64,000 bases of DNA from Arachnopeziza araneosa. Its lineage: Eukaryota; Ascomycota; Leotiomycetes; Helotiales; Arachnopezizaceae. Location: assembly GCA_003988855.1 (NCBI GenBank), contig QYAI01000035.1:124001-188000 (forward strand). The letters run 5' to 3'. Shown here piece by piece: positions 43,568-55,270 of this stretch (its first letter is position 1; every line of letters begins with the position of its first letter). The position numbers were made by a program, and so were the translations under genes. Under the pieces are notes generated by a model. It saw nothing but the letters and a program-made list of their open reading frames with translations. It searched no databases and had not been told where the DNA came from.

Positions 43568-46551
43568 TGTCGCTGTGAAGGCAACTGCACAGCGGTTGTT
43601 TCAACTTTTCTTGGAGAACTTATATAAGGAAAAGTAGGAGTTGACTAGAAATCATGAGTGAATAAGAATAGACCTTCGAAGGACCAGAAGGTAAAGATTG
43701 TAGACTGATGAGCCTCAATGAATGGCAGACAAGTTACAATCTTTGACTGGAAGGAGAAAGCCCACATAAAGGTAGCAATTCAGCCCTGTTAGCTTGCAGG
43801 GTTCCGAGAATCAAGCTTCTCGAGCGGAACAGCCTGTGTGCCATGTCGATCATCAACTCCAGATTTGGGTGATCAATAGTGCTGCGACATCCATTGTTGC
43901 CAGCCAGTTTATGCCGGCCGGGATATTTCCAGGCGTTCCGTGTCCTGTGGCTTGCATGGATAAACACTTGGCGTTGAAACGAGAAAGGTGAGATGGAGAA
44001 GAGGAACGTTCGTAGAATGGTGAGGAGCTGAATGGTGAAGAGCTGAATGGTGATCACTGCGACGCTAAATGGCTTGAAGAGCAGCAAAGGGAGATATTCC
44101 ACTTACAGATCACATCTCTGAACACATCCAGTCAGTCATTCGGGGTTGGAATCAGGAAATGGAGGCTGTCAAGGGAAATTTGATAGCGTGAAGCCTCTCT
44201 TGCTTTTGCCCGGCTCACCACGCTGTTAGAGGTCAGGATTGCGATATCATATGAGACCAACGCCACAGAAGCGATAATCCAATATTTGAATCTGCTAGTG
44301 TGTACCCAGGTGGTCACGCTTCACCCGGAGCCTCAGAAAAGAATCGAAAATGGCTTTGGTGGAGAGTCGTGTTACAAAAAAGGCAGAGATGTTTCAGAAA
44401 GAAAGAAGGAAAAGCGGCACCAATTCCGCTCACGTGCAAGATTCTGTCAACGGAGGAGATTGGAGAAATTTCCCCTTCCGCCATTCTTTACTGGCCTCAT
44501 CACTCCCTACCATTGTGCTAAGTTAGGCCTTTTGATGACGACAATCATTTGCTTCAGCGCAATTGAATGTATTGCTATATAACTAATTTGTATTACAGTT
44601 GAATAACCCATTTAGTTTTTATCATCAAATAACAGCAATCCGAGACCAGTCTCAACGACGAAAATCACCGACCCCAAGCAAGGCGGAGACCTATTCGACA
44701 TGGCAAAGGATGGTACATCGATTCCCAATGATGCCGGTGTGATGAACATCATACCTTCGAAACCACGTTCAAGCGATGGCTCTGGTTCAATCAGTGCAAA
44801 TGAAAACCCACTGGCTGCTGCAGCGAGTAATGCGACCGATATCTCTCGTACCACACGCGATACTGGTGCTAGCGGAGAAGTTGAAACAGGAACTGGGTGA
44901 ATCTCTGCATCTGCCACTGCCGAGAAAGCGTCGCTAACAGCATACAGAGACTAGCTTCCTGCAACATAGAGAGCAATAGGTTTTACATCGGTGTTAACGA
45001 TCCTTCGAGAGGTCAGCCACACTGGAACTGGATATCTCGTGCCGCAAGCTATGGTCTAGAGTAAAGGACATGGTAGGGACTACAAACATTCAAAACAGCA
45101 AGAGAGTGATCTAGAGAGATATGCAGGTGAGGGGCCAGACATGGATCGCCTGCCTGGAGAGGAGAATTTTGATTATGCGGAGCTAAAAAAGATGTCTGAT
45201 TCGAGAGAGCAGAAGCATAGTTAGACATATATACTACTTCAAAATATATTTCACAACTATTTTTCTCTACAAAGCGATATCAGCGATACACTGTGGATCT
45301 ATTACCCACAAGGTTCTACAATAATGCCTGCCTTTCTTGCAAGGCGAATGAATCGTTGAGATTGAAGAAGTGTCAGATGGAAAACTCAAACCTATCAAGA
45401 GCCTTGATCCAAGATCGAGCGAGCCTGGCGCAAGAATCCCAAGAGAGCGGGCCAATATCAGCCGTGGAGACTTTCGAAGAGTGAGGCTGCTGAAGAATCT
45501 AGCCGTGATTGGGAAGCTTCAAGAAGCGGCCAGGCTGTCGAGCGAGTCCTCGATAAATGCAGACGCGGACGTAAATGCAAATCTAGTTCAAGATGCATAT
45601 GATCAAGGAAGACTGATTCCAACTCTCAAGCAACCAGGCATGAACGATGCGCCAATCGCCATCATTTGCAACAAGATTCAGTGGGCGATGATACCCACCC
45701 ATATATGTTCGAGTGGCTCGGAAACACCTCTCATTAGAGTCGCTGAACACATATCACATTGAATGTGAGATCGACCAGGCGAGGGAACTTTACAACCCCC
45801 AGTAACGTAGGTTGACTACCACAGGATCCCAGTTGCGTTCGCAGGGAAACCATGCGTCCCAGAGTACGAACAAGATTTCCGATGGGCACACACGAAAGAG
45901 ATTCGTGGAAAGAGGGCCCAATGTCAAAGTGGTGTAGCAGGTGAGAAAGACACACATGAAGAGAGGATAGATCAGGACCTGAACGATATGGAGCACTAGG
46001 CAACTTACGTCGGTAGTCTTTTGGAATATCTCAAAAGTCTTTGGCAAATATAGTTTAATCGAGGTGAAAATTATTTGTCAGAGAACATTTGCAACCGAGT
46101 TAAATTGTCTTCTCTTGACGGTCCTCTATGAACGTTATGACTTCATATCCGTTAGAAGCCTGGTACGAGGTATACACGTTTCAAGGTCTTGGTGGCAATA
46201 TTCTTTCCTCTCACTTAAAGGACCAAGGGCTATTTTACTATCTGTAAATATGGTTTAAAAGTCAATTGCTTCCTATCAAAGAGCTAGCCTAATGGCTTTC
46301 CAATAATGAACACCTGGTATTGCTTTGCAGAGTAGAGGAATATCCCTTGCACGCTATGCTTCAAGTACTCCAACAATGCATTTTCCTATGTCCCACTCCA
46401 GATCAATTTGTTCTGCATACTTCTGTACAAATCCGCAATAGTTTCGGAACGTAATTTCATACCCCACAAGCTCTGCTCAGATCCGAGTCCATCAATTTCG
46501 TACGTCTCCTGCCTAGACAGTGTCATAATATCGTTCATTCGTCCCAGTCGA
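43568..46551. other. Gene-poor, degraded-looking 3-kb region
   Basis: Only short frames on both strands. At about 44025-44050 the phrase agctgaatggtgaagagctg shows a small direct duplication. One coding-like patch (45100-45770) is listed separately. No element proteins or terminal repeats are visible. Confidence 0.35.
45100..45762 (+). pseudogene. Possible gene remnant (unrecognised)
   Basis: Two plus-strand pieces look more like protein than their surroundings: about 45115-45222 (GEGPDMDRLPGEENFDYAEL) and 45355-45762 (GDFRRVRLLKNLAVIGKLQE, then DAYDQGRLIPTLKQPGM). They are not clearly joined by splice sites and have no known domain. A nearby ATG frame at 44700-44900 (Ser/Asn-rich, 66 codons) may belong to the same unit. 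This is weak evidence and could be chance. Confidence 0.2.
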
Positions 46552-49230
46552 TCAATCTTCATCCTCCTCTTCTACAAGTGCAGGTGTCCGCCTTTCATTT
46601 CTGCGCTTTGGCCTCCTATGCCTCGAGCTACTAATGTTGCTCGCCGAATCGTCAGGCATAAGCTCAGAGACCTCATCACCAGGATCCCAATCGCTCTCAC
46701 TGTGTATCTCGCTTCCATCAGCAGGTCCCCAGCCTGGTCCAACACGTTCATAACCTATTCCAAGGCCCGCGCTTTGCGGTTGAGGTGTGCTACTGAGGAT
46801 ATCTGGAATAGGTCGTCTGCTCTGTAGCGACATGCTTAAGCCAGCACCACGCTCGCGAAGAGCCCTTCGTACAAGTTCGGCCTTTCGGTGAAGACCTTCA
46901 AAAGCATCCTCCAGAGCCTCCATACCTCGGTAGATTTCACGTTCTACTTCAGCAAGGACCGCAATCTCAGTTTCTTCATCGTTAGAAACAGGTAGGCGAA
47001 CAGGAGCGAACGGTGTTGGTCCTCGAGAAGGAAAACCAGTGGGGGAGAAAGTTTGGTTATGTAATGGTGAAAATGGAGTTGTAGTTCTTGAACCACTTAA
47101 TTGTCTTATACTTGGTGACAAGGGACCACGATATGGTAAACCGTTTGCTGGTGTCGGGCCGCGAGAAGGCGCAGGAGAGGGGTCGATATCAGCTCCTGAC
47201 CACAGGAAACCATCAAAGCGGCCAGAGGTCAGAATCTCCCATTCTTGAGGGCTGATGCCAGACAGAGTAGCAAGGAGATTGTGGACTTGGGGGTGTTTAA
47301 GTAAATAAATAGCTGCTTCTGGGTCTCGTGGTGGTGCTGGCAGTTTGTACAGCCTCTGAAGCGAATGCACAGTTTTCATCATGAAGTCTGAGCGAGGTTT
47401 CCGCATTGGGGTTGGTGCTCGGGAGACTGGGTGCAAAACATGAGAACCCGATACTAGGGCGTTGAAAATCGGTCTATCATCTTGGCCAAGATGAGTGAGA
47501 ATGGCAAAGGATAAAGTCTCATCATCAACCTCCTGAGGTGGCGTCGCAGCGGTTTGTGGACAACTGGAGAGCCATCTGTTTACGGCCACTTTCGTCTTCT
47601 TGGATTGTTGCAGGTAATGTTCGCGAAATTCTTCTGCAACATCAGGGTCAATCTTCACTGGTGAGCCAGGTCGTGTAGGATCCTGCTGCGATATACCCAA
47701 ACCGGCCATGTTATCTTCAGACTTGACGCCAAGCATAGCGAAGTCAAAAGCGGGCCAAATGGGCAGTTCTCTTCGACCAGCGACCCACTCAAGTACCTCA
47801 CCCCATCCTAATCCTCTACTACCTTCATGTTTCGTGGGATCTGCGTTTTGGCACATTACACAGAGACAACCTTCTGAGGAGAGATCTCTAGCCATTACCA
47901 CCTCCAATCTGTCCAAAAGTCGTCTTGCAACAGACCGATAGCCTGTAGCAACAGCAAGTGATCCATTCCTACTAATAACAGACTCGTACTGATCCAAGAT
48001 ACTATAGTATGGGCCGAATATCCTCTCAATCTCTGAAGGTAGTGGCGTTGGTTGCCGTGAACTGCTCTGATTTGGAAGGAACGTAGGTGCAGGAGCAATC
48101 AAAGTCTTCGCAACCGGTCGAAGCAAACCACCATTTTGCATCAAATAATCCACACATGGGATACTAAGCGGGACATTTGGTGGTGGTGGTGGGGGTGGTG
48201 GTAGTGGCGAGTCAATTACGCTTGATGCAGTTTCTAAAGGTTGGAAGGGGATGAATGGTGATGGTGAAGGTTTGATAGATGGCGGAGCGAAACTTGGCGT
48301 TTGTGTCGGTGTTCGTGGCGATGAGTCTTGTGCTGAATCCAAGGAAGAATCTCCATCCAGAGATGACGGAAGCTTGCTCGGGGCATGGACTTGCGGGGCT
48401 TGCTTTGTAGCGACTGAGGTAACGCTCGAGTAAACACCTGATCCAATTCCCGAGTCTAGAACCTGTTTACTATCTGAGAATGGATTGTCTGGTATTTGAG
48501 TTGATGCTTGGGTTGATGTCTGAGTTGACATCTCAGTGGATATCTGAGCTGATTTAAAAGCTGTGCTGGCTTTGGATTGCTTTGAGTTGATGGATAGTTT
48601 CGACTTTCCATCCTTCTCCCCCCTTGACGTCGATGCCCTCGAATGCACAGAATTTCTCGAGTTTGGCCTAGAATCCGTCTCCTCATCCTCTTGAACCTTT
48701 GCCATCCTTGGTCGAGCCGTTTTCTTCTGCTGCGAAACATCCGTCTCAGGTGGACTTGGAGGTCTATTCTCCTTTGCTTCCGGTTGAGGTAGGACGTCTT
48801 CTGTCGATTTAAATCTAGCCGTATCATCCGAGCCAAGATCGGTCGACTCTGGTGTATAGGGACTTCTTGATTTCTTCTCCGGTAGCCTCACATCATCCCT
48901 ACTATTCACCGCTTCCTTGCTGTAGGTCTTGTTGAAGCTTGGATATGGCAGGCTGCTCCTGGAGCTAGAACCAGGCGCAGAGGCAGTACGCGACAACTCG
49001 GGAACCAGATCCGCCATCGATGATGCTGGCTCTGAGCCTCTTTCATTGTCTTCTCCCCGCAATTTATCCTTTCTGCGCCGGTGGGCTCTGATGACTTCGC
49101 CAGTCTCGGGATCGATAACCTTGATGCGAGAACTCCTAGACTTGTGTGGCTTATTCGGGTCCCTCTCCTTCTTCTCTCGATATCTCATTTCGCTGCGGCG
49201 CTCCTCTACAACCTCATTTTCGCGTGCCAT
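46552..49230 (-). CDS. Large, mostly disordered conserved ascomycete protein (function unknown)
   Basis: A single 892-codon exon from ATG 49230. The first ~350 residues are charged and Ser/Thr/Pro-rich with low complexity (repeats of the MSTQTSTQASTQ kind, and a run of eight prolines). Two blocks look folded: about residues 385-560 (YLMQNGGLLRPVAKTLIAPA, YYSILDQYESVISRNGSLAV, a CxxC pair in GCLCVMCQNADP, GLGWGEVLEWVAGRRELPIW) and about 570-690 (DDETLSFAILTHLGQDDRPI, SGRFDGFLWSGADI). A helical segment near residue 770 (EIAVLAEVEREIYRGMEALE) and an acidic C-terminus follow. I recognise it as a type widespread in filamentous ascomycetes that often carries a DNA-glycosylase name by annotation transfer, but I see no glycosylase motif and assign no function. 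Confidence 0.85.
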   Translation of the reverse strand: MARENEVVEERRSEMRYREKKERDPNKPHKSRSSRIKVIDPETGEVIRAHRRRKDKLRGEDNERGSEPASSMADLVPELSRTASAPGSSSRSSLPYPSFNKTYSKEAVNSRDDVRLPEKKSRSPYTPESTDLGSDDTARFKSTEDVLPQPEAKENRPPSPPETDVSQQKKTARPRMAKVQEDEETDSRPNSRNSVHSRASTSRGEKDGKSKLSINSKQSKASTAFKSAQISTEMSTQTSTQASTQIPDNPFSDSKQVLDSGIGSGVYSSVTSVATKQAPQVHAPSKLPSSLDGDSSLDSAQDSSPRTPTQTPSFAPPSIKPSPSPFIPFQPLETASSVIDSPLPPPPPPPPNVPLSIPCVDYLMQNGGLLRPVAKTLIAPAPTFLPNQSSSRQPTPLPSEIERIFGPYYSILDQYESVISRNGSLAVATGYRSVARRLLDRLEVVMARDLSSEGCLCVMCQNADPTKHEGSRGLGWGEVLEWVAGRRELPIWPAFDFAMLGVKSEDNMAGLGISQQDPTRPGSPVKIDPDVAEEFREHYLQQSKKTKVAVNRWLSSCPQTAATPPQEVDDETLSFAILTHLGQDDRPIFNALVSGSHVLHPVSRAPTPMRKPRSDFMMKTVHSLQRLYKLPAPPRDPEAAIYLLKHPQVHNLLATLSGISPQEWEILTSGRFDGFLWSGADIDPSPAPSRGPTPANGLPYRGPLSPSIRQLSGSRTTTPFSPLHNQTFSPTGFPSRGPTPFAPVRLPVSNDEETEIAVLAEVEREIYRGMEALEDAFEGLHRKAELVRRALRERGAGLSMSLQSRRPIPDILSSTPQPQSAGLGIGYERVGPGWGPADGSEIHSESDWDPGDEVSELMPDDSASNISSSRHRRPKRRNERRTPALVEEEDED

Positions 49231-50222
49231 GGTGTGTCAGGATGTTCGACCAAGCTGGCGCTTAGGGATCCGGGCGGATGGTGTCACTGAAATGGGGGCA
49301 TGTGCGCCAGGTTTAAAGCAGGAAGCTCTGCGGGGTCCTCGGTTTGTATCTACGTGTCGTAGTGAGTGCAGAGCGATGGTTGGCAAGTCGAGCAAGCAAG
49401 TCGAGGCAAGGGTAGGTAGAGGTGAGGTTGTTGGTGATGTGTTGTGCAAGTGTGACGGGCAAGACAAGGTTGCGCTTGGATAGGCCCGTGAAAGACTGGT
49501 GTGGCGCTTACACAGGCGAAGTTGCGACGAGAGGTGGAAAAGAGCAAAGTCCACAGCCAAGAAATATGATGAAGCAAGTAGAAGTACAAGAGGGACAAAA
49601 GGTACAAGAGCGACAGCCGGTCTGCGATGAAGTTGGGAGTTGGAAGGACTTTTTCCAGGTCGCAGGCATGAGAAGCCCAATGGAGCCTAACAGTGTCACC
49701 GCCTCGCGAACTAGAAAAATGTCGGGGGGCTGGTGCAGTTGAGTGAATCAGTTTCCATCGCCTTCTAGTCAGGTACATACATATACATGGACATGTACCA
49801 GTACACACGCAGAGCACCAGTCCCACATCAATTCGCTGGCATTTACCCATCCACTTCTGGACCGTTAAGCGCTGCGAGGCTGATGGGAGCAACGGCGACT
49901 TGCGATAAGAGAATGCTCCCCGCATCAGGTGGCATGCGCAGACCAATATTGTCTGCCACACACTCGAAATGGATTCTGGTGCTGGGCAGCGAATCCGCCA
50001 AAAGGATCGTGTGGTTGTGATTTGTTACCGCTGTTGGAAGCGTCTTTCTGCGACAAATGATCGTGGCTCGACGGTAGCGATAGCGGCAATCGTGCTGTTC
50101 CAACATCACCAGACCCAATAACATCCGATGGTGGACCGCCTTGACGTTGTTCTTGTGCAAGATAATCGTTCAGTATCTATACTAACTAACTGTCCTAGTC
50201 ATGTCCAACAAAAAAGCAGACG
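49231..50222. other. Intergenic region, no gene seen
   Basis: About 1 kb between the promoter of the large disordered protein and the 3' end of the lysophospholipase gene. Only short frames. Confidence 0.4.
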
Positions 50223-52022
50223 CTATGAGAAGTAGCAGTACTCCGCAAAGCATTGCGTGCAAGCTGTGGGGAGATTTTGCCCCGTCTTCATCATTAAACC
50301 GCATCCTAAACACGTTGCCCATCCTTCCTTCGATCCCTGAGTCGCAATCTGATTTCCATTTGCGACCATCTCATCCGTCTCCACCTCGGAATAACTCAGC
50401 TGCGCTGTCGATACCCCAGAGTCAAATGTGTAGTTGTGATTTGGCAGATAGATGATGGTAACCTTGCTGGCATCATTACACCCAAAGAATGTTGCGCGCG
50501 TGTTCAGTCCTTCAGAGATGAATATCTCAACAGGCGGTATGAATGGCATACGTGTATAGTTATGATTTAGCGACTGTACGTACGTAGTTAAGATTTCCGA
50601 TCCGTTTGGATAATTGTTGCTCGTATCAGCAGAGTTGTCATTGACAATGAGGACCGAAACATTTCTCGAAGCTTGAAGAAATGGAAAGATGGGATTGTTT
50701 TGCAACGCCTCACCACCATCAACCAGACTTAGATTCGCCTGTGCCGAGATGTTGTTTGCATTATTCGGTACCCCAGTTGAAGATTGGTATTTGTAGAAAG
50801 GGTTCCTGTAGGTGGCATAGAGATCATCCGTGCCCAAATCATGAGCTCTATCGATGATGGTAGCAAGTTCGCTCGTTAGGTCTGTGGTGGAGCTCTTGGG
50901 AACGGGAACATCGAAGCAAACTTCATTGAAAAGGCTACTAGAAGTCCCAAGGATGTATCCTAGATTGTCATAGTTGGTCGTGCAAGCGCCTGTAGGCTTC
51001 CCACCTCTCATGCTTGTGCCAAGAAATTGAGTCGGTGTAAACGCACTAACATCACTATCCCAACTACCAAATTCAAAGGGACTGAATTCGTAAGTTGTTG
51101 CGTTTGGACCCGGAGTACATTCGCCAAGCCAGACTTTGGTGCCAAGAGAGGTTATTATTGGAACTGGAGCTAGGTGAGAGGTAAAATTCGACATGCTTTG
51201 CACAGAAGAAAGAGTTGTGGCTACTCCGCCATCTGCTCCAGTCAAAAGTTGGTACGAAAGGAGTCTCCCATATGGGTCAGTGAGCGCTGTCCAAAAAATA
51301 TACATTAGCTTTTGATACACGCTTCAAAGCCTTCACGTCTGTTTGTAATTGAATCAAGGAAAATGTACTCACTAGTATGGAAGCCGGCATCTTCTTTCTC
51401 CAGAACGTCGTTCACCACTTGAGCATATGCAACGGCTGCGAGCAGGAAATCCGGGTCCAGGAGACTATCCCTAAACGCTTCTCTCCACAAGGTCTTCTTT
51501 AAATAACTGACAGTGGGAAAATTGTTTCCAGCTATAGAAGACAATAACCAGCCACCTCCACTCTGTATCTATTAGTGATTGGTATAACGGAGGTGGGAGA
51601 ATGTGCTTACAAGACCTCCATGATATGTCAAGGCTTGGTAGAGGCCACTCGTACTGAGAGAACTGTCTCTTGAATCGAACGCTTGAACAACACCGGCCCC
51701 CGAGAGCAAAGATCGAAGGCCACCACCACTCGTGGTTAAAGCAATCTGCTCAGAAGTAAGTAGGGAGTTTTTGAGTGAGGAGTCACGTGCAGCATACCTC
51801 TGGCAAATCTGAGGTGCCAAAACCTGAATCAGTCCCTGTCAACCAAGCTTTCAGAGCTTGATCAGCCACAGCCTTTCGAGCTACCCGGTAGGTTTCTTCG
51901 CTGTCTGAAATACCGGTTGCATCTCTTACAAGTGCTGTTGGAGGACATGTCGTTATTACTGGAGCATATGAAGCGGATGCAGAATTAAAGAGTAAAAGGG
52001 CCAAGAAAGATGTAAGAAACAT
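50223..52022 (-). CDS. Secreted lysophospholipase (phospholipase B)
   Basis: Four exons: 51798-52022, 51611-51745, 51373-51562, 50223-51286 (introns 52, 48 and 86 nt), 537 residues. The ATG at 52022 opens a signal peptide (MFLTSFLALLLFNSASA). Fungal PLB/cPLA2-type catalytic elements are present: ALTTSGGGLRSLLSGAG, with the nucleophile Ser81 in the SGGG loop; SGGGWLLSSI; SLTDPYG-like TLTDPYGRLLSYQLL; and the catalytic Asp in LVDGGEALQNNPIFPFL. Many N-x-S/T sites fit a secreted glycoprotein. The Cys-rich end, TCLGCG followed by CTQCFAEYC, is the normal family terminus, so the gene is complete. It lacks a C-terminal hydrophobic GPI signal, so it is probably released rather than membrane-anchored. 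It removes acyl chains from (lyso)phospholipids. Confidence 0.93.
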
Positions 52023-53067
52023 GTTGGTAACAGAATAAGTAGAAGGTAAAACGAATGGAAATGCTAACAATACAAAGTGATAGGAGGGAACAAGTCTCTG
52101 AGACGGAGGGCAGAAGTAGACTGGCACATTCCATCTTTATGAATCAAAAAACATAGCCATGTTTTAAGCCTGCCAACTCCAATCTGGAAGACTGGCATAG
52201 CTGCTGTGGCACAGCATTAGGATTGGATGGACTTGGAATGAATATCCTTGGTAAGAATGCCCTCAGTTTCAGTACCGAGATGCCAACCCTAGAAAACGGT
52301 TGCTAAATTTGAATTGTCTCCACAGTCACCAGGTACATGGGATACCAGCAGGTGTCTTTTTTGAGGAGAACTGAGCACCTACCACAGCCCTGATGTGGTT
52401 ACACTTGTAACTATCTAGGACCACGCGTGGCGGTGGAATAGGAAATAGATGCACGCTCAAGGCCTCCAGGTCTCAGTACGCGCCGGGACATAGACGATCT
52501 GATTGGCTCAGGCCTGCTTGCTGCTTCTAGAAAACACAATGCTCCTTGCAAAATCGATGATCTTATGTGAGACCGACATATATTGTGTATGAGTCCATGT
52601 CCGTAAAAGATTCTGGAGGGTAGGAAAAGGTGTGGGAGGCGGTGAAAGGATGTGTGCCAAAGTGGCGTTGGTGTGGCTGTGCAAGAAGTAGATGCCATGT
52701 GAGAACAGGAGACTCCTCTCCCGCTACTTTCAGTGATGCAAGCCGATTTGACTTCAATTTTCTCCGAAGCCGTAAAGATGGTTCAGTCTTCGGTCTTTCC
52801 ACTACTAAGTGAGTTGTGCTATAATTTTACGCATCTGGAGAGGTTGTGTGACGCTGTGAGTGGTACCAGAAAAGCCCTGCTTCACCAGCTATTACCAATA
52901 CACAAATATTATGATCCCTCCTTATCGGGCTTCAGATTATATAGATATAACTGTCCATATAGCAATATCAAGCCATTTCCCATCAAATTTCCTTTGATGC
53001 CTTTATTTTACGAACAGCTGATGTCGCTTGAGCCTTCGCAGTCGCAAGTAACCCTTCTATTCTCTTT
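52023..53067. other. Intergenic region, no gene seen
   Basis: About 1 kb upstream of the lysophospholipase and downstream of the amidohydrolase. Only short frames; the antisense frames at 52733-53338 overlap the amidohydrolase 3' end and are shadows. Confidence 0.4.
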
Positions 53068-55270
53068 CTACAACTCGTTCGTACCGATACCTCTCATCCA
53101 AGTCGCAGTCAATTCAACCCAGTTCCAAAATGTAGGTTTCCAACCCTTCTCTATCTTCCTGAGTCGCTCTGCAGGAAACACCTTCCTACCTGCAACCCAA
53201 GTCTCCTTCACCACCACATCTCTTAATCCCTTCCCATCTTTCATCTCCTCTGCAAGCACATCCTTATCTACCACCACCCAATCCGCCCACATCCCAGCTT
53301 GTATTGCGCCCATCTTCCCATCTTTCTTCCATCCGTAAGCGGCATTGGCAGTGAAACCTCTCAGCGCTTGTTCAACACTTAAGCCTTCCTGCTCTTTATA
53401 CCATCCTTTCTCGCCGTTGGGGCTACTTCCAGTCAATGGATTAAGCCTTGTCACAGCACTGTACATGCCATGAAGTGGATTTGGCGGCTCAACTGGGAAG
53501 TCAGAGCCGAGAACTGGCCCTGGGTATGGGCCAGAAGCTGGAGAAGAGGTTCGAGGAAACAGAGAACGCATCCTATAAGCATACTCAGACAGTCGTGTTG
53601 CACCTAAACGGTCTAGAGCGTAAGACATGTCGGAAGTTGCGTGGGTAGGTTGTATGCTAGGTATCACCCCGAGTTTTGCGATACGTTTCTGATCGTCTGG
53701 ATGCATGATTTGCGCGTGTTCGATTCTCAATCTTCTGTCCGAGTTGCAGCCATTGCAATTCGAGCCAAGGACGCTCTCAAAAGCATCAATCGCTGCTCGA
53801 TTCGCTCTATCCCCAATGGCATGTACGTTCACTTGGAAACCAGACTCATACCACTTTCTACGTCAGCATACTGTCTCGAGCGAAAAGAGTAACACAACTC
53901 ACATCCTTTACAACACTCTTCAGTTCAGTCTCATTGATCAACATGGTCCCTCTCGTATCACCTTTATCGTCGTACGGTTCTAACATAGCAGCGCCCCAAC
54001 TACCCAAGGCTCCATCTCCAAATAGCTTTACTCCTCCAAGCATTAGCATACCATCTTGCTGAGCACCCTCTTCCTGCTTCTTTACTATGCTTAATTCTTG
54101 CACCTCCTCTGGACAATATGTATTCCGTTCTTTGCATTCCAGCATAACATTTACCCTTATTGTCATCCTACCACTATCTGTCATCTCCTGAAGAATCTCG
54201 ACATCATCGGCCCTCATCCCAGCGTCACCGACTCCAACAATACCTACCGAGTTCAAAGACGCCATTGCGGTTTCAAACCAGCGGGTTTTCTGACCAGTAG
54301 AAGGCTCGGGAGCAAGAGGATAGATCACAGCGTCCATGGCGTTGTCACAAAATACCCCAGGTCCAGGATTTGTGACTATTACACCTCCCGGTGGCGATTT
54401 TGGTAAAGGTGTAGGTAATAATTGGAGGACTTTTTCAGAAACTAAAACGCAGTGTACGTCTACGCGGTCGAGCATTATAAACAGGTCTGAGAGAGCTGGA
54501 TCTTCTGCTAATTCTGCCTATGACCTGTAAGTAATCTGTCTTTGGGGGTCGTGAAATGCTTACAGCAGTGGGCATCACACCACCAAAGAATTTTTGGTCC
54601 CATCCAATCCCTCTTAGCAGCAAATTAGTGCAAGCTCTCAGATGTAATAATGGCCATCTAACTACCCGTCGAGGTATGTTTATAAGGGACATAGGATAAT
54701 TATAAAGCTAAGAAAAAGTTCCATACCTAATCCATTTGTCAGGTGAACCATATGCTTCTCCTGGATGCCTTTTAAGGAAGTCCTTGATTCTCTGTCTGAT
54801 TTCTGCCACACTTTCTGCTCCGTAAAGATGCACTGATTGAAGCATTTCTCCGTACTGTAATATATGACCATGGGAGTCGGTGAGGCCCTGAAATGTTCGG
54901 AATTAGCAATCTATTAATTTCGTGTTTAGGAGAAAAGGATATCCTTTTAGGTAGTGTGGGGAAGGTATTATCTAGATGCTACTTGGGAAAGAATCCTTAC
55001 AGGAAGTACGTAGCCATTTAGATACGCGATACTTCCGGTTTGAGCATCAGGTATTGATGAAAGAATTTCTGTGAATATACCGTTCTGAACCCGAAAGCAT
55101 TGTGCTCTGGGTACCACGGTATCTAGAGTCGTAACGTGCTCTGTGGGATCGGCCACGCAGTACAAATCTGAACTCGATACGGGATCAGAATTGACCATGA
55201 AACTTGCTACCAATGCTACCAAGGCACAACTTGCAATGGCAAGTATGGTGAGGCCGCGAAACAAGGCCAT
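53068..55270 (-). CDS. YtcJ-type metal-dependent amidohydrolase with N-terminal signal anchor
   Basis: Five exons: 55001-55270, 54727-54887, 54564-54612, 53903-54517, 53068-53853 (introns 113, 114, 46 and 49 nt), 626 residues. The chosen ATG at 55270 places a hydrophobic segment at the N-terminus (LTILAIASCALVALVASFMV); an in-frame ATG at 55372 would add 34 residues before it. The amidohydrolase-family-3 (TIM-barrel) metal ligands appear in order: LTDSHGH (HxH), GVKLFGDGALGS (Lys), NVHAIGDRAN (His), RIEHAQ (His) and VLGSDFPVEPPNP (Asp). The end, KMGAIQAGMWADWVVVDKD, is typical. Family members hydrolyse amide or N-formyl bonds of diverse substrates; this substrate is unknown. The anchor suggests a secretory-pathway or membrane location, seen in many fungal homologues. 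Confidence 0.92.

Noticed and set aside
46552..49230. Calling the large protein a G/T-mismatch DNA glycosylase
   Set aside because: No helix-hairpin-helix, catalytic Asp or other glycosylase motif is visible; the name seems to be annotation drift.
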